Part shown: piece by piece, positions 33,469 through 45,771 of the stretch | Numbering within the stretch: the stretch's first letter is position 1 | Layout: the number at the start of each line of letters is the position of its first letter | Source of the DNA: Trifolium pratense | Lineage: Eukaryota > Streptophyta > Magnoliopsida > Fabales > Fabaceae | Direction: 5' to 3' | DNA: 64,000 nt | Assembly: GCF_020283565.1 (NCBI RefSeq) | Contig: NC_060061.1 | Coordinates: forward strand, 31,285,362 to 31,349,361 | Translations under genes and position numbers: made by a program | Notes under the pieces: model-generated | What the model was told of the DNA's origin: nothing | The model's input: only the letters and a program-made list of their open reading frames with translations | Databases searched by the model: none

Positions 33469-35214
33469 ATGGCGTTGCAGTGGATGATACTCACCTATGT
33501 GGTGGCTATTGAAGCTGCTGTAGCAATTCTTCTAACTCTTCCATTACCAAAGCTCATAAGGAACCGTTTGACTTCTCTTATTTCACTCATTCTTCAACCT
33601 GCGCTTTTCATTGTTCCCTTTGCTGGGTTTCAGCTCGTTGGTAATTTTTTCTGTTTTTTATGTTATGGGTCTCTTTTTTTTCATCTGAAAATTGCTGGGT
33701 ATGTGTAAAAATCGTTTCTTTTTCATGTTTTGGTTGGTGGGTGTTGTTTAAATTGTTTCAATTTTTTTTACTTTTGGGGGTTTAGGGTTGATTAACTATC
33801 CGGGTATGTGGTTGGTAGTGGAAATTTTGTTTGAATCTTTTTGAAATTTTGGATGGAACGTGTTGGTCACTAGATTTACTTTTGGGTTGGTGGTTGTGCT
33901 GAAAATTGTTTCAATTTATGAAATCGTAGGGGTTTAGTGATGATTAAGCATCTGGGTATGTGGTTGGCTGGTAGTGAAAAGTTTGAATCTTTTTTGAAAT
34001 TTGTGATGGGTTTTGTTGGTGGCTGGATTCAGTTGTTGAATAGGGCTTAGATGGGTTTTATTGTTGTTGATTGGGTGGTAGGAGTTCACTATATGAGAAG
34101 ATCGATATATGATAGGGTACTTTTGTGGGATCTACTAGTGGTGATCCTGAATTTGGATTTCTGAACTGTAATTTTAGGTTTTTTGTTAGAGTTTTTGTGT
34201 TATTTTGAAACATCGAATTCCAACATCAAAATAAATGGTTAATGTAGTTCTTTTTATCTGGTTACTTACGTTCATTGGATAGTTATTAAATAAGACTAGA
34301 TATCACGACTCATTAACCTTTTACTGAGTACAATTAAGTGTGATTTAAACATCATTAAACATAATTACGTCATTGGATAGATGATAAATATAACTAGGTG
34401 TGACAACTCATTAATCATTCATTGAATACGAACATTCCCGCAATGTGATTCTCATTCTTCCTCTCTACCCAACTTTACTTGTTTCCCATTGTCTGTTAGT
34501 TACCGGGTTTGGGACCTAGCCCAACAAATGGGTTGAATAGGGTTTAGTTGAAATTGCTTATGTGGCCAATCTATTAGTAGGAAAGGGGAGTTATATTAGT
34601 GATAGAGATAATGAGATAATACCAACAATGAAATGGTCCTACCCTGACCCTTGCGTATGGGGGGATTTCATTCGGAGGGGAGAACCCACCTTGTGTTCCC
34701 CATAGGTTCCTCGACGTAGATTAGTCACTGCTAAATGGCGGTGGAAATTTCATACGTATAACATGATAACCAAAAAAAATTAACATAAAAAGAGATAGCG
34801 AGATAAGAGGCATTCATTATCTTTTTAGATAGAAACCATATGGTTTGGACAGAGAGAGATATTTCTCTTGTCTGATGAGTTTTTGCTCTGAGTTTACAGG
34901 GGGTTTACTTCTGTAATACATATACTCTCGATCCATACTACAATTTCTTTTTCTTTAGAAATTTGAAGTTCCTAATATCATTGCTGTTTTCAAATTTCAA
35001 CGCTAAATGTAACAGCCATTTTTTTTAACCTAGCTTTTTATGACGACTGAGATGAATAATAAAAAAACCAAATTACATTATGCTGATCTTACATATACCA
35101 CACTTAAGCTTTCTATGTTGTATGTTGGCAGATATATACTGGAAGGCTGAGCATAGGTTGATGTGTACCTCTGATGTTTGTACTGCTGCTGAGAGAGATC
35201 GATATGAGAAAACT
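33469..35214 (+). pseudogene. BAP31-like ER protein gene, exons 1-2 only (copy A)
   Basis: Exon 1 (33469-33640) starts 'MALQWMILTYVVAIEAAVAI' and ends 'VPFAGFQLV'. Exon 2 (35132-35214) continues 'DIYWKAEHRLMCTSDVCTAA' 'ERDRYEKT', joined in phase across a 1491-bp GT-AG intron. This matches the N-terminal half of plant BAP31/B-cell receptor-associated 31-like proteins, which sit in the ER membrane and act in protein sorting and quality control. Two hydrophobic segments (about residues 5-25 and 40-57) are visible. The family normally continues with a third membrane segment and a coiled coil to about 120-220 residues; no further exon was found before the LINE or in the window. Copy A has V where copy B and relatives have L (residue 57). 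It may be a broken copy, or its remaining exon could lie outside the window. Confidence 0.75.
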
Positions 35215-36333
35215 GTAAGTAATTTTACTGATGTCAAAATAGCTTATTTGAAGAATTCATAGTTTGTATTGTAAATTGATTGATGTCACTGTACTGCATG
35301 TGCGTAACTTTTGATAATGCTAGACCATATTTAGAAGCTTAGATTAATGATTTGAAGTATATCAGTTTACGATTTGGAACATTTTTATCCATATTTGGTG
35401 AAATTAAATATTTGAAAGCAATTGGTAATAAAGGTATTACATGTTCAAAACATTTGGTTGGGCTACAGCTGAAAGATTGATTCATCTTTCTTGACAAAAT
35501 GAGCTTTAAGTTCTCAACCAAATAATCTGAGGCGTCGCAATAGAAAATTATAGGAGTGAGAAATGTTAGCATGTCACCGACTCACAGTACAAACCGGCAC
35601 CTGATTAGTTGGAGAATAAACAAGATACAGCGAGGTATATATACCCAACACACATTTGATTAAAGTACTTAACTAAATTTCAAATCATCAGAGCGTTCGC
35701 ATTTGATTAAAGTTTAAATACATTTACTTAAGTTATTATTCACAGTTGTTTTAAAAAAAAAAATTAACAAAATATAATATTTTTTTATTCAAACAAAAAT
35801 AGTTATAAATATAAATATTTTAGTTTATAAATACGAGTCATGCTAACCAGTGCTCCTAGAACACTAATTAAATAAACTAAAAAAAAATTGCATATAAAAT
35901 GGGATTAAATAAGTTTTTAGTCCTATACATGACAAAATATTTATCATTGGTACCTAAAAGAAACTAGATAAATATTTGTCATTAATAATTATAAATTATT
36001 ACAAAAATTATAAGCAAGAGTTCGCGATGAGTCGGACTGATAAAATTAGACTTCCTTAATCATATTCAATAGAATCAAGTGAGACTTCGCGGTTATTTTA
36101 TTACTGATTTTTTTTAAGTCACAATTACTCTAACCAGTCCGATATAAATTATTTTAAAAAAAAAGACCTTGTATTAACATATTAATAAAAATATAGGCAT
36201 CATATTAATATATAAGTCAAACTATAAGTCACATATAATTATAAAAAACAGATCCTGTAAAAATTGCAAAATAAAATAATCCCGATTATTAATATATGTG
36301 TATAAATGTAACTGCAGTATAAATTAAAAAAAA

Positions 36334-37363
36334 ATTTCCCCGTGTTTTTTTTTTTTTTTTTTTTGATAAGCAAAATTTATTATAAGGGAGTACAAGGGGT
36401 ACTCAAACCCTTACAACAAAGATTAGGTAATTTGAATACAAGATATTGGATCCAAACACCAACTAGAAAAAGGACAACAAGCATTACGACCAAATCTATT
36501 ATTAAACCACATCCATGAGAAAAGTTTAATAGAATCCAATAGCGCCGAAATGTCAGGAATTTCGCCCTTAAAAATGACCTTGTTACGCAACTTCCATAAG
36601 TTCCAAGTAGTTGCCAATCATACCAAGTGACGAACTCATAGTTCGCCAAATAACAAAAAATGATCAATACCTTCAGCATCCAACGTTGTCGATAATCCTA
36701 ACCATTGAAGCACTTTGCACCACACCACTTTGCTGAAGTAGCAGGAAAAGAAAAGGTGAGCTTCATCCTCTCTATGCCGCAAGCACAACACACATGATAG
36801 CTCAAACGGATTAGATAAAACTCCTACGAAGTAGCGCCATTCTTGTAGGCAATCTATTAAGCAAGAGCCTCCAACCAAAGACAATAATTTTAGATGGCAC
36901 ATCAGATTTCCAAAGCCTCGAAAACGCTTCAGCCGCTTTGGTTTCCAACGTCAAAACCTGTTTTAATGATAGTAAAAAGGAATAACAGGACTTAACAGAA
37001 AACCTGCCGTTAGCATCCGGTATCCACCTCCAATGGTCTGGTTCAGATTCTGAACATAAAAAACCAGCAAGTAACCCGTTTAAAGCTAGTACCTGCTGCT
37101 GTTCTACATCATTTAGTGGCCCTTTCCATCTCCCTCGAAAAACTGAACCTGCACCAACCCTTTCCATTCGCTCACTAACCAAGGCATATTTGTTGACCTC
37201 CTTAACATACAAATCAGAAAATAGAGAACTGAAGGATTGTGATCCGAACCATTTAAAATTCCAGAACTCAATATTATTACCATTACCAACACGGCAACTA
37301 ATATTGGACGAAAACCAGCAGTCGCTTGAATCACGTCCCCTGTTTATGATGTCTCTCCACTAA
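36334..37363 (-). mobile_element. LINE 3' part in copy A, cut by duplication breakpoint
   Basis: The minus-strand LINE tail starts at the T run (about 36345-36364), preceded by half of the target duplication 'atttccccgtgtt' (36334-36346). It contains the zinc-finger RVT region ('LWKSDVPSKIIVFGWRLLLN', 'LCLRHREDEAHLFFSC'). The rest of the element, including all RT motifs, is missing because the duplicated block ends at 37363. Confidence 0.85.
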
Positions 37364-37767
37364 AATGGTGGTGATTGTGATAATTAGAACACGTGCATTT
37401 GTTTTATTAGAAATATATTTTTTTATATGAAAAAAAAACTGAAAATTATTTTCTTAAAAAAAAAAACTGAAAATTATTATTTTTTAAAAAATAAATCTTA
37501 ATAAATTAGTAATTTTTAGTTAACAAAATAAATGACTAATCAAATGAAATATGCAACTGTGATACTAAATAACGGACAAAACCACTCAGAATTAACCCCT
37601 AAATCAGATTAGACCGACGGTGGATAGAAAAAAAATAAAATATCATAGACTTCAGTTTTCCCTTTCCCCCGTCACTATATTTTCATTCCCGCTGGAGCAA
37701 AATCTGAATCCCAAAACTTTCGCCCGTCACTTTCAATCTACGATAGAGCAAAATCAGAGCGAAGTTA
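37364..37767. other. Probable promoter region of the pseudouridine synthase gene
   Basis: Between the duplication breakpoint and the hAT insertion lie AT-rich DNA and, from about 37615, more GC-rich sequence with repeated motifs ('cgcccgtcacttt', 'agagcaaaatc'). This reads like the start of a 5' leader. No defined TATA box can be assigned. Confidence 0.35.
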
Positions 37768-37775
37768 CACTGGAG

Positions 37776-38441
<666 letters not shown>

Positions 38442-38449
38442 CACTTGAG

Positions 38450-38502
38450 CTAAATCACGCCAAATCACAACTTTTGCTTCTTCTTTGAAGATTTCATCAC
38501 TT
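38450..38502 (+). other. Candidate 5' non-coding exon with (CT)n downstream
   Basis: GC-richer sequence ending at a 'gtaagt' donor (38503) could be the untranslated first exon, spliced to the acceptor at 40111. A (CT)19 tract follows at 38522-38559, as is common near plant transcription starts. The splice itself is inferred. Confidence 0.35.
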
Positions 38503-38518
38503 GTAAGTCTGTAAGTGA

Positions 38519-38561
<43 letters not shown>

Positions 38562-40121
38562 CATTTTGTTCTTCTTTGAGCTTACATTGTTGCTGATATT
38601 TTTCTAAGTTGAAAATAATGAAGTTCGATGTGCGATTTTCATTTTCATTTTTGTTCTGTTGTCTAATAGCATGTTGGTGATTTTCGTTTCTAAGATTTTT
38701 CTGCTTTGAAAATCATGAAGTTAGGTCATTGTTGTGTTTCATTTAGTGATTTTTGCAAATGTGGTTTATGATATTAGTAAAAAAATCTGTTATTTGGTAC
38801 TACTAGTGAGGGTTAATTAAGAAATTAGGGTTCAAAGTTGAAGTTGAACTGTATTGACTTGAAATAAATGTTGCATTGTGCAGGAACTGTATGATTCAAA
38901 TTTTAGTGCCTTTGGTAATTAGAACTATTCAAATTTTAGTGCCAATTAGTGACCAATTTTAGTCTTTTGTTTGATCAAAGTTTTTTCAACAATTCAAATT
39001 TCAAAAATTAAAAACTATGTCCAATCTTCTCAATTTTTATTGATAGAAGATGACCTTTTCAAGATTTTATATAGGATACATGACCATTGTGTGTCCTTTA
39101 AGATTTAAATTTTGAATTATAATTGGAGAGTCGTAAGAAAAAGATAGAAAAGTCCCATATAAGGTCTGTCTTTTAAGATTTTAATTACAAAATATATGGA
39201 CACTTAATGCTTAGTTAATTTTTGAGATGGAAAAATTTATTTTACTTTTTTTGAAAAGAGATTGGAAAATTATTTTATTTGTTATATTTAGCTTTGCTGC
39301 TGAAAACTGTATGATAGTACAATTGTAGGTAGTGTGTGAAGAAACTTTATTCATTAAATTGAGCCCCTAGTGCCAACTCATTAAATTGTATCCCACATTT
39401 GTTGGAAGAGTTGATGTTGAGCAACATATAAGTGAGAGGACCCATAAACCTAATGCCTTAAGGTTTTGGGTGAAAGTGTGGTATCAAAGTCATTTGTATG
39501 ATTGTTCTTAACCCAATGCGTTGATCCAACCCAGTGAGACTCCCCCTCATGGCCCAACACTTAGGCTAGATTTTTACACAGGATAGAGTATCACCATGAA
39601 TCAGTAATGAACTACTACTGTTTTGGAACTATCAAATAGGTCCTCATGTTGTGACTAAATATTTCATTGGATTCATGATAAGTTAAGTGCTTTCCAAATA
39701 TAAATAGTAGTATTTTGTTCTATGCAGTGCAATTGGAAAGGTTCCTTGCTGCTATGTATTAATTTCAATACCGAATTTTTCGTTTTTTACTGTTGTTAGA
39801 ATGGAGAGAAGTTTGTACTAGAAATGTGGAAACTATACTGAATTTTGATACTGTTGTTTGTCATATGTTTATCATGCCTTTTGTTTGGTTTTTACTGAAT
39901 TTCAGTTTATTGTGATACAAAAGTACTATTTAAAAGATTCAACTGTCACGGACAAGAGGGTGAATTGTTTCTTTTTCTCAAACCATTTTGATTCAAGAAC
40001 TTTTTCTCCATTTCTGATTCCAACTATGATTATTATTTTTGAAATTTTCTATCTTGAATTCAAGAAATATAATAAAATCCCATTTGTTTTTGCTATATTT
40101 TTCTGTGTTAGGTGGGGACAA

Positions 40122-43100
40122 ATGTTGAAACGGATGAACAATAACAATGGCTTCTCATGGCTGACATATGTAGTAAGGCAGAGGCACTACTCTAGAATTC
40201 GGCCCCCAAGGTCCGTTTCTGTTGATAAAGTAATCAGAGTTTCTAACAACATTGCTCGCTTGGATGTGCCCAAAGAAGTTCCAAAACCCAGACAATTACT
40301 ATCATTGCCTCCTTTTCCTTGTCATCCTTTGCCTGGCAAGAATACAATCAATGCACATGGACAGAGCGATCGTGTTACTGCTGTCAACTGGATTAAGTAT
40401 TACTTTAAGGGTGCGTCGGGTTCTGTCATTGAGTCCCATTTCAGGGAGGGTCTTGTAAGTATCTACTGTTTTTTAGTATTTGCATTTTTTTGTTCCTTTT
40501 GCAAAGTAACTGAAAATATACTTACATACTCTGTTGATGATTTCCTATTCTAGGTGCAAATGGAGGACCTAATTACTGATGACTCGTTCACTCAGATGAA
40601 AGAGCTAATGAAACCTATGCGAAAGGTATTTCATGTTTACATCAATCCTTTTAGTTTTACATTTTCCGTCACAAATGGATAATTTTCCCTTTGTTTGTAT
40701 GTGCGCGCGTATGTGTGTTGTTTAACGACAAATATATTTCAATTGCTTACAAACTTTGCTTTGAATAATTTTCCCTTTGTTTTTGTGTGGGCGCGTATCT
40801 GTGTTGTTTAACAACAAATATATTTCGATTGCTTACGATTTGTTTTAGGTTTAATAATACTACAACTATGCAGCTTAACTACAGATTAGACCCAATGAAG
40901 TGATTAAGCCTGGGGATAGGGTTCATGTCCCAGTATCAATTGCTGAAACCAGGATTTCAAAAAGATATGATGCTATACCAAGTGGAACACTATATCCAAA
41001 TGCTGATGAAATTAAGTATCTGCAGAGGCTTGTGATTTACAAGGTATATGCTGTTCATCTAACACCACATTTCAATATATTGTATTCATTGATTATTGAT
41101 TCAAATGTCTTTCTTTCAGGACTCCGCGATAATTATGTTAAATAAGCCTCCAAAATTGCCAGTTAAGGTTTGAACGACTTTTTCACATTTATAGAAATTC
41201 ACCAAGTTGGAGTTTGTTCTGGGATTTTGATTTCTTGCTGATGATCTTGTTAGGGGAATCTTCCAGTTCATAATAGCTTGGATGCATTGGCAGCTGCAGC
41301 ACTGTCCTATGATTATGAGGAGGGTCCCAAACTGGTAAACTACTCTTTTATACTTAATTGGCATTGCTATGAATACAAAACAATTTGGTTTGCATTTACC
41401 AGTAAATCATGCAACAAAATATCTATTCATATAACTATGCTGACACTTCCATTTTAACTAAAGGATAAAATATTAAATCTCCGGTCCCTTTTATAGCTCC
41501 TTGCTTTGGTCTCTCATTGGCTTCATTTGTGTATCACTCAACCATTTATTTGATACGAAGTTGGATGGTTTACCTTTCCTAAAATTTGAGCAATCATTTA
41601 GTTTTATTATTTGCTTTTAGTTGCATTATCGCCTTGCATATTGTAAGATTTGACGAAAAGGATGAAGAATGATAATGCAGTTAGGCTATGTCATTGAGGT
41701 GGGATGGGTAGCTCAACTGGTTAAGCTAGTTGAGCTAAGGGTTAAGGAGTTGGAGGTAATACTTCTATTGAGTTTTTGGAATGTCTAGGAGAGAAAAGAT
41801 ATAACATGGATCTCAAAGAAGCTTGAGAACTATGGAGCTTATATCCTTTGGCTCATGAGTCATACTATTAAACTTTGGAAAAGAGTAATTGTCAGGATCA
41901 AAGTAGCCCAACATAATGGTACCATTGGATCAATGTAGGTTACCCTACTTACTAGGAAAAGACTTTTGTTGCCCTTATGCATAAATTATTCTTGAGACAA
42001 ATATTCTTGAAATTTATATAATCAACATATCTAAAGAGTAATACAGATATAGTCGTATTGTTTGTGAGCTCGGGCATGGCATGCACCTTGTTTGAGATAT
42101 CGCTGTTTTAATACAGATATATGACAATTATTTTCATTTTGTTTCCTTTTTTCACTCTAATTCTCCATCGTATTTTGGACTCTAAGACTGCTATAAACTG
42201 GTTGGTGCTTACTGGTTATCGAAAATACAAGACTACACATGATAGGGCCATTAAATGGGTCTGTAGTAGGAGATGAATTAATTGAGGAAGAGGGCACAAT
42301 AGGATTTGGAGTTGGGGAAAAGGAGTGCAAATAACAGAATGGATATGTGGCATAATGGGAGTAGGGGAAATGATTCGGGAATTAGAGGGTGAACAAACTT
42401 GGAGGGGAAATTTCTGCTTTCATGTTTATTCTTTGTTCATCTTTTATGGAGCTTAACTCCAACCTTGGCCATCTTAGTCCTTCAATATCAGATAAAAAAA
42501 CTTCTTAGTCATTTTATCAGTTTGGGTTCTGTCAAATTAATTCTTATGTTGGTTTTTTCAGGTCCACCGTCTTGACAGAGAGAGCAGTGGTATCCTTTTA
42601 TTGGGGAGAACAAAAGATAGTGTATCTCACCTTCAATGGTTATTCAGTAACATAAACAATGCAAAATCTTCTTGCAAGGTGCCTTTTCCACACGAAGTAT
42701 TTAACTGCTGTTTTCAAACACATCATCTAGCTTGTGAATGCACCACCCAATCTTTTATAACACTGTCAACAACAATTTGATATTTCCATTGGAACTTTAA
42801 ATCTCAAATGGCCTATTTTAGGCTTGGAATGATGCATGTGAAACTGCATATCAAAGATATTGGGCATTGGTCATAGGAACTCCCAAGGAGAAGGAGGGCA
42901 TAATTCATGCTCCTCTTTCTAAGGTTTGCATTGTTTCTCTCTGTTTTTTGTGTTTACTTCACCAATGATAATTTGTAACATGCTTAATGTTGCTATCTTC
43001 CAGAGTGTTAATTGATTGTGTTTATGCATGTGATCTTATGTCAGGTGCTTATGGACGATGGGAAGACTGAGAGGGTAACACTAGCTCACCATTCAAGTAT

Positions 43101-43962
43101 AGAACCTCACCAAGAGGCTGTAACTGAGTATCGGGTGCTTGGTCCAAAGATAAACGGATGCTCGTGGGTTGAGCTGCGTCCACTAACTTACCGGAAGCAT
43201 CAGGTATCTTCAATGATGCTTTAAATTGTCTATTCAACTGAACTGTGCGGGTAAAATAAAGAATCAGACATGATTTTCATATCCCTTATCTTAGAATATC
43301 ATTAGAATATGTAGTGGAATCACTACTAAAAGGGGTGGTTCAAGGAGCGAATCTTTTTTTAACAACAAAGCCCTGGCTATTCTAGGCAGCCTATTGTTAG
43401 GATTGGCGGTGAGTTTGTGATGGCCGTGATTTTATCAAACTTAGTGTGATTCCAAACATGCGCTAGTTTAAATAAAGTTTGGAATAACATGGTTTTCTTA
43501 ATTATCATTCCCTGCTGTAAAATATAGTGATTTTGCTAAGTTAAATTAACTTGTTTCTTAATCCGATTTCTGCTCTCTTTTTACCAGTTGCGTGTCCATT
43601 GCGCTGAGGCACTTGGGACACCGATAGTGGGTGACTATAAGTATGGCTGGTTTGTGCACAGCCGATGGAAACAAATGGCGCGAGTTGATATCGAGCCAAC
43701 AACCGGAAAACCATACAAGTTGCGAAGACCAGTAGGCCTAGATGTTCAGAAGGGAAGTGTTTTATCGAAGGTCCCTCTATTACATCTCCACTGCAGAGAA
43801 CTTGCACTACCCAACATTGCTAAGTTTCTTCATGTTTTAGAAAATAGTTCAAATGAACTTCACCCTTCACTTAGCCTGCAGCCTGATATTCTTCGCTTTG
43901 TAGCAACAATGCCAAATCATATGAGAATTAGTTGGAATCTTATGTCATCATATTTAGTTTGA
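40122..43962 (+). CDS. RluA-type RNA pseudouridine synthase, predicted mitochondrial
   Basis: Nine coding exons join in frame into 481 residues: 40122-40454, 40554-40625, 40885-41043, 41120-41167, 41254-41334, 42562-42678, 42822-42923, 43045-43203 and 43588-43962. All introns are GT-AG. The ATG at 40122 is the first in its exon, preceded by an acceptor at 40111. The N-terminus is basic with an 'RQRHYSR' motif, fitting an organellar presequence. Residues about 140-190 form an S4-like RNA-binding part ('IKPGDRVHVPVS'). The catalytic motif 'VHRLDRESSGILLLGRTK' holds the Asp expected to attack uridine C1'. 'LNKPPKLPVK' and 'RKHQLRVHCAEALGTPIVGD' are the other RluA motifs. The enzyme isomerises uridine to pseudouridine in organellar RNA. 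It most resembles plant RNA pseudouridine synthase 3/4 (recognition only; target unknown). No stops or frameshifts are seen. A SINE lies in intron 5. Confidence 0.93.
41699..41790 (+). mobile_element. SINE head in intron 5 of the pseudouridine synthase gene
   Basis: 'gatgggtagctcaactggtt' followed by 'aagctagttgagctaaggg' is a tRNA-derived SINE head of the kind common in legumes. The box B part is degenerate. It is on the same strand as the gene. Confidence 0.55.
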
Positions 43963-44074
43963 GAAAAACTATTAACTTATGGAGAAAGAAATAGATGTCA
44001 GCTAATATTTTGAAGTTTCATTTCTTTATGGGTCTGGCTTATTCCCCCATCTTTTTTCCTATTTATTAATATAC

Positions 44075-44790
44075 TTAGTATAGAGACCCGTCGCACGGGT
44101 CGTTGATTTTTATTCGATATTTTAAAATTTGTTATAAAATATTGTTAAAACATAAGTGAAATTTTTGTGATCTTTCTAGTAAAACTTATTAAAAAAATGG
44201 CTTAAATGCTATTTTGTTCCTCCTATTTTATAAAATGTGCAATTTTGGTCCCTTTATTAGGTACCTATTAAATGTACTTATATAGGTACTTATTAAGTAC
44301 TACCATTGGAGCAATACTCATTGAGTACCTAATAGGTACTGCTTCTCAAATAGGTACCCTCTCTCTCCTCCTTATAATATATTTTTGTGGGACCTATTTA
44401 TAAAGATGTAGAATTATTGATGAGATATAGAGTTATTAGTGAGACCAATTTTGAACTTTTTAAGAGGTGCTGATTTGGAGAGATTGAGTACTTATTATGT
44501 ATTATTATTAAAAAATTATAAATGAGTGATGTGTATACGTGTGGTCCAATTAAATACTCAAACATGGAGAGCTCTATTGTGGATGCTCTTAATATACTTA
44601 GTATAGAGACCTGTGCAACGGCTAGTTGATTTTTATTCGATATTTTAAAATTTGTTATAAAATATTGTTAAAAAAATAGTGAAATATTTGAGATGGATCT
44701 TTCTAGTAAAACTTATTAAAAAAAATGGCTTAAATGCAATTTTGGTCCTCCTATTTTATAAAATGAGCAATTTTGGTCCTTTATTTTATT
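44075..44790 (-). repeat. Two tandem Helitron-like 3' end copies
   Basis: The phrase 'atatacttagtatagagacc' followed by 'cgtcgcacgggtcg' occurs at 44072 and again at 44588 (second copy diverged: 'tgtgcaacggc'). Both continue with the same sequence of about 150 bp ('gatttttattcgatatttta'). On the minus strand the first copy ends in the hairpin 'ACCCGTGCGACGGGT' then 'ctctataCTAAG', close to a Helitron 3' end. The spacing is 516 bp. Confidence 0.5.
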
Positions 44791-44804
44791 TTACGCAATT
44801 TTAG

Positions 44805-45022
44805 ATACCGTTTGACCTAACTTTTTTTCCTCTTCTTTTGAGCTTATGCAGACAGCTTATGCAATATTTATGTATTACTATAAGTTTTTCAAGGTAGTTT
44901 ATGATAAAATAGCTTATAAAAATACAATTTTGACTAGTATGAACTTATAAAATAACATAAAACCTAATTTATATTGCATAAGCTCAAAAGAAGAGGAAAA
45001 AAAAGCTAGGCCAAACGGTACC
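44805..45022. mobile_element. Tourist/Harbinger-like MITE
   Basis: The ends 'gataccgtttgacctaa' and 'taggccaaacggtacc' are inverted and bordered by 'tta' on both sides (44802-44804, 45023-45025). The arms extend through 'cctcttcttttgagcttatg' and its complement. At 218 bp it is nested in an older repeat whose halves ('gcaattttag' and 'ttagtctcc') resume on each side. Confidence 0.75.
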
Positions 45023-45025
45023 TTA

Positions 45026-45771
45026 GTCTCCTATTTTATAAAGTTCACAATTGTGGTCCTCCTATTTTGTAAAATTAGGATATTTGGTCCCCTTCTGATT
45101 TAACATATTCTTTAAATGACATTGACATAACACATATACATGCTTACGATTAGAAAATAAGGAACCAAAATTACTCATTTTTCAAAATAGGGGATCAAGA
45201 TTGCGCAAAACAAAATAAAGAAAACAAAATTGCGTATTTTGTAAAATAGGGATGACCAAAACTGCATTTAAACCTATTTTTTTAAAATAAATTTGTTTTA
45301 TTAAAGCTGTTGTCCCGTGTATATTATTAAATAAAAAATTATGTAAAAAATTGATGAGGACAAAGTAAGTAACTTGCAATAATTACTTTTATATACTCCA
45401 GTTAGTAGATTTCGATGTTTCTATTTTTATTTTATGCGTATTCATCTTATTATTTTTATAATTTTATTTTTTATTGAATAAATAAACTATCTAATTTTTT
45501 TTATTGTTATATTTTGTTCCTATTTTTATGCATAGATTCATATATATTTTTTTTATTGTATTTATCTTATTTTTTCTATGATTTTTTTGAATGAAATTAC
45601 AATGAAAGATACAAAATTTGAAATATTATTTAAATTATCAAGGACAAATTAGTAAATTTGGTTGTAATCAATTTATTATATGAGAAGTAGAAAACTTAAA
45701 AATTCAAATGATACACATTGACTTTAAAACTGAACAAAAAATTTGTGACAAATATACTTGGAAAACTGAAA
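45026..45771. other. AT-rich intergenic stretch
   Basis: Besides the outer half of a 'tttggtcctcctattttata'-type repeat (to about 45270) nothing is recognised. Confidence 0.5.

Larger units (their letters stand above)
32708..37363 (+). repeat. Segmental duplication, copy A
   Basis: It is near-identical to 45772-49970 (constant offset near 12608 after the insertion). It carries BAP31 exons 1-2, their introns, and the 3' kilobase of a LINE. Copy A has an extra insertion of about 470 bp at 32922-33395. It breaks abruptly at 37363 within the LINE ('ctctccac' then unrelated DNA). The very few differences suggest recent duplication. Confidence 0.9.

Noticed and set aside
39858..40553. 231-codon frame starting before the pseudouridine synthase exon
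   Set aside because: Its first 80 codons are intron. The acceptor at 40111 and the ATG at 40122 give the family-like N-terminus.
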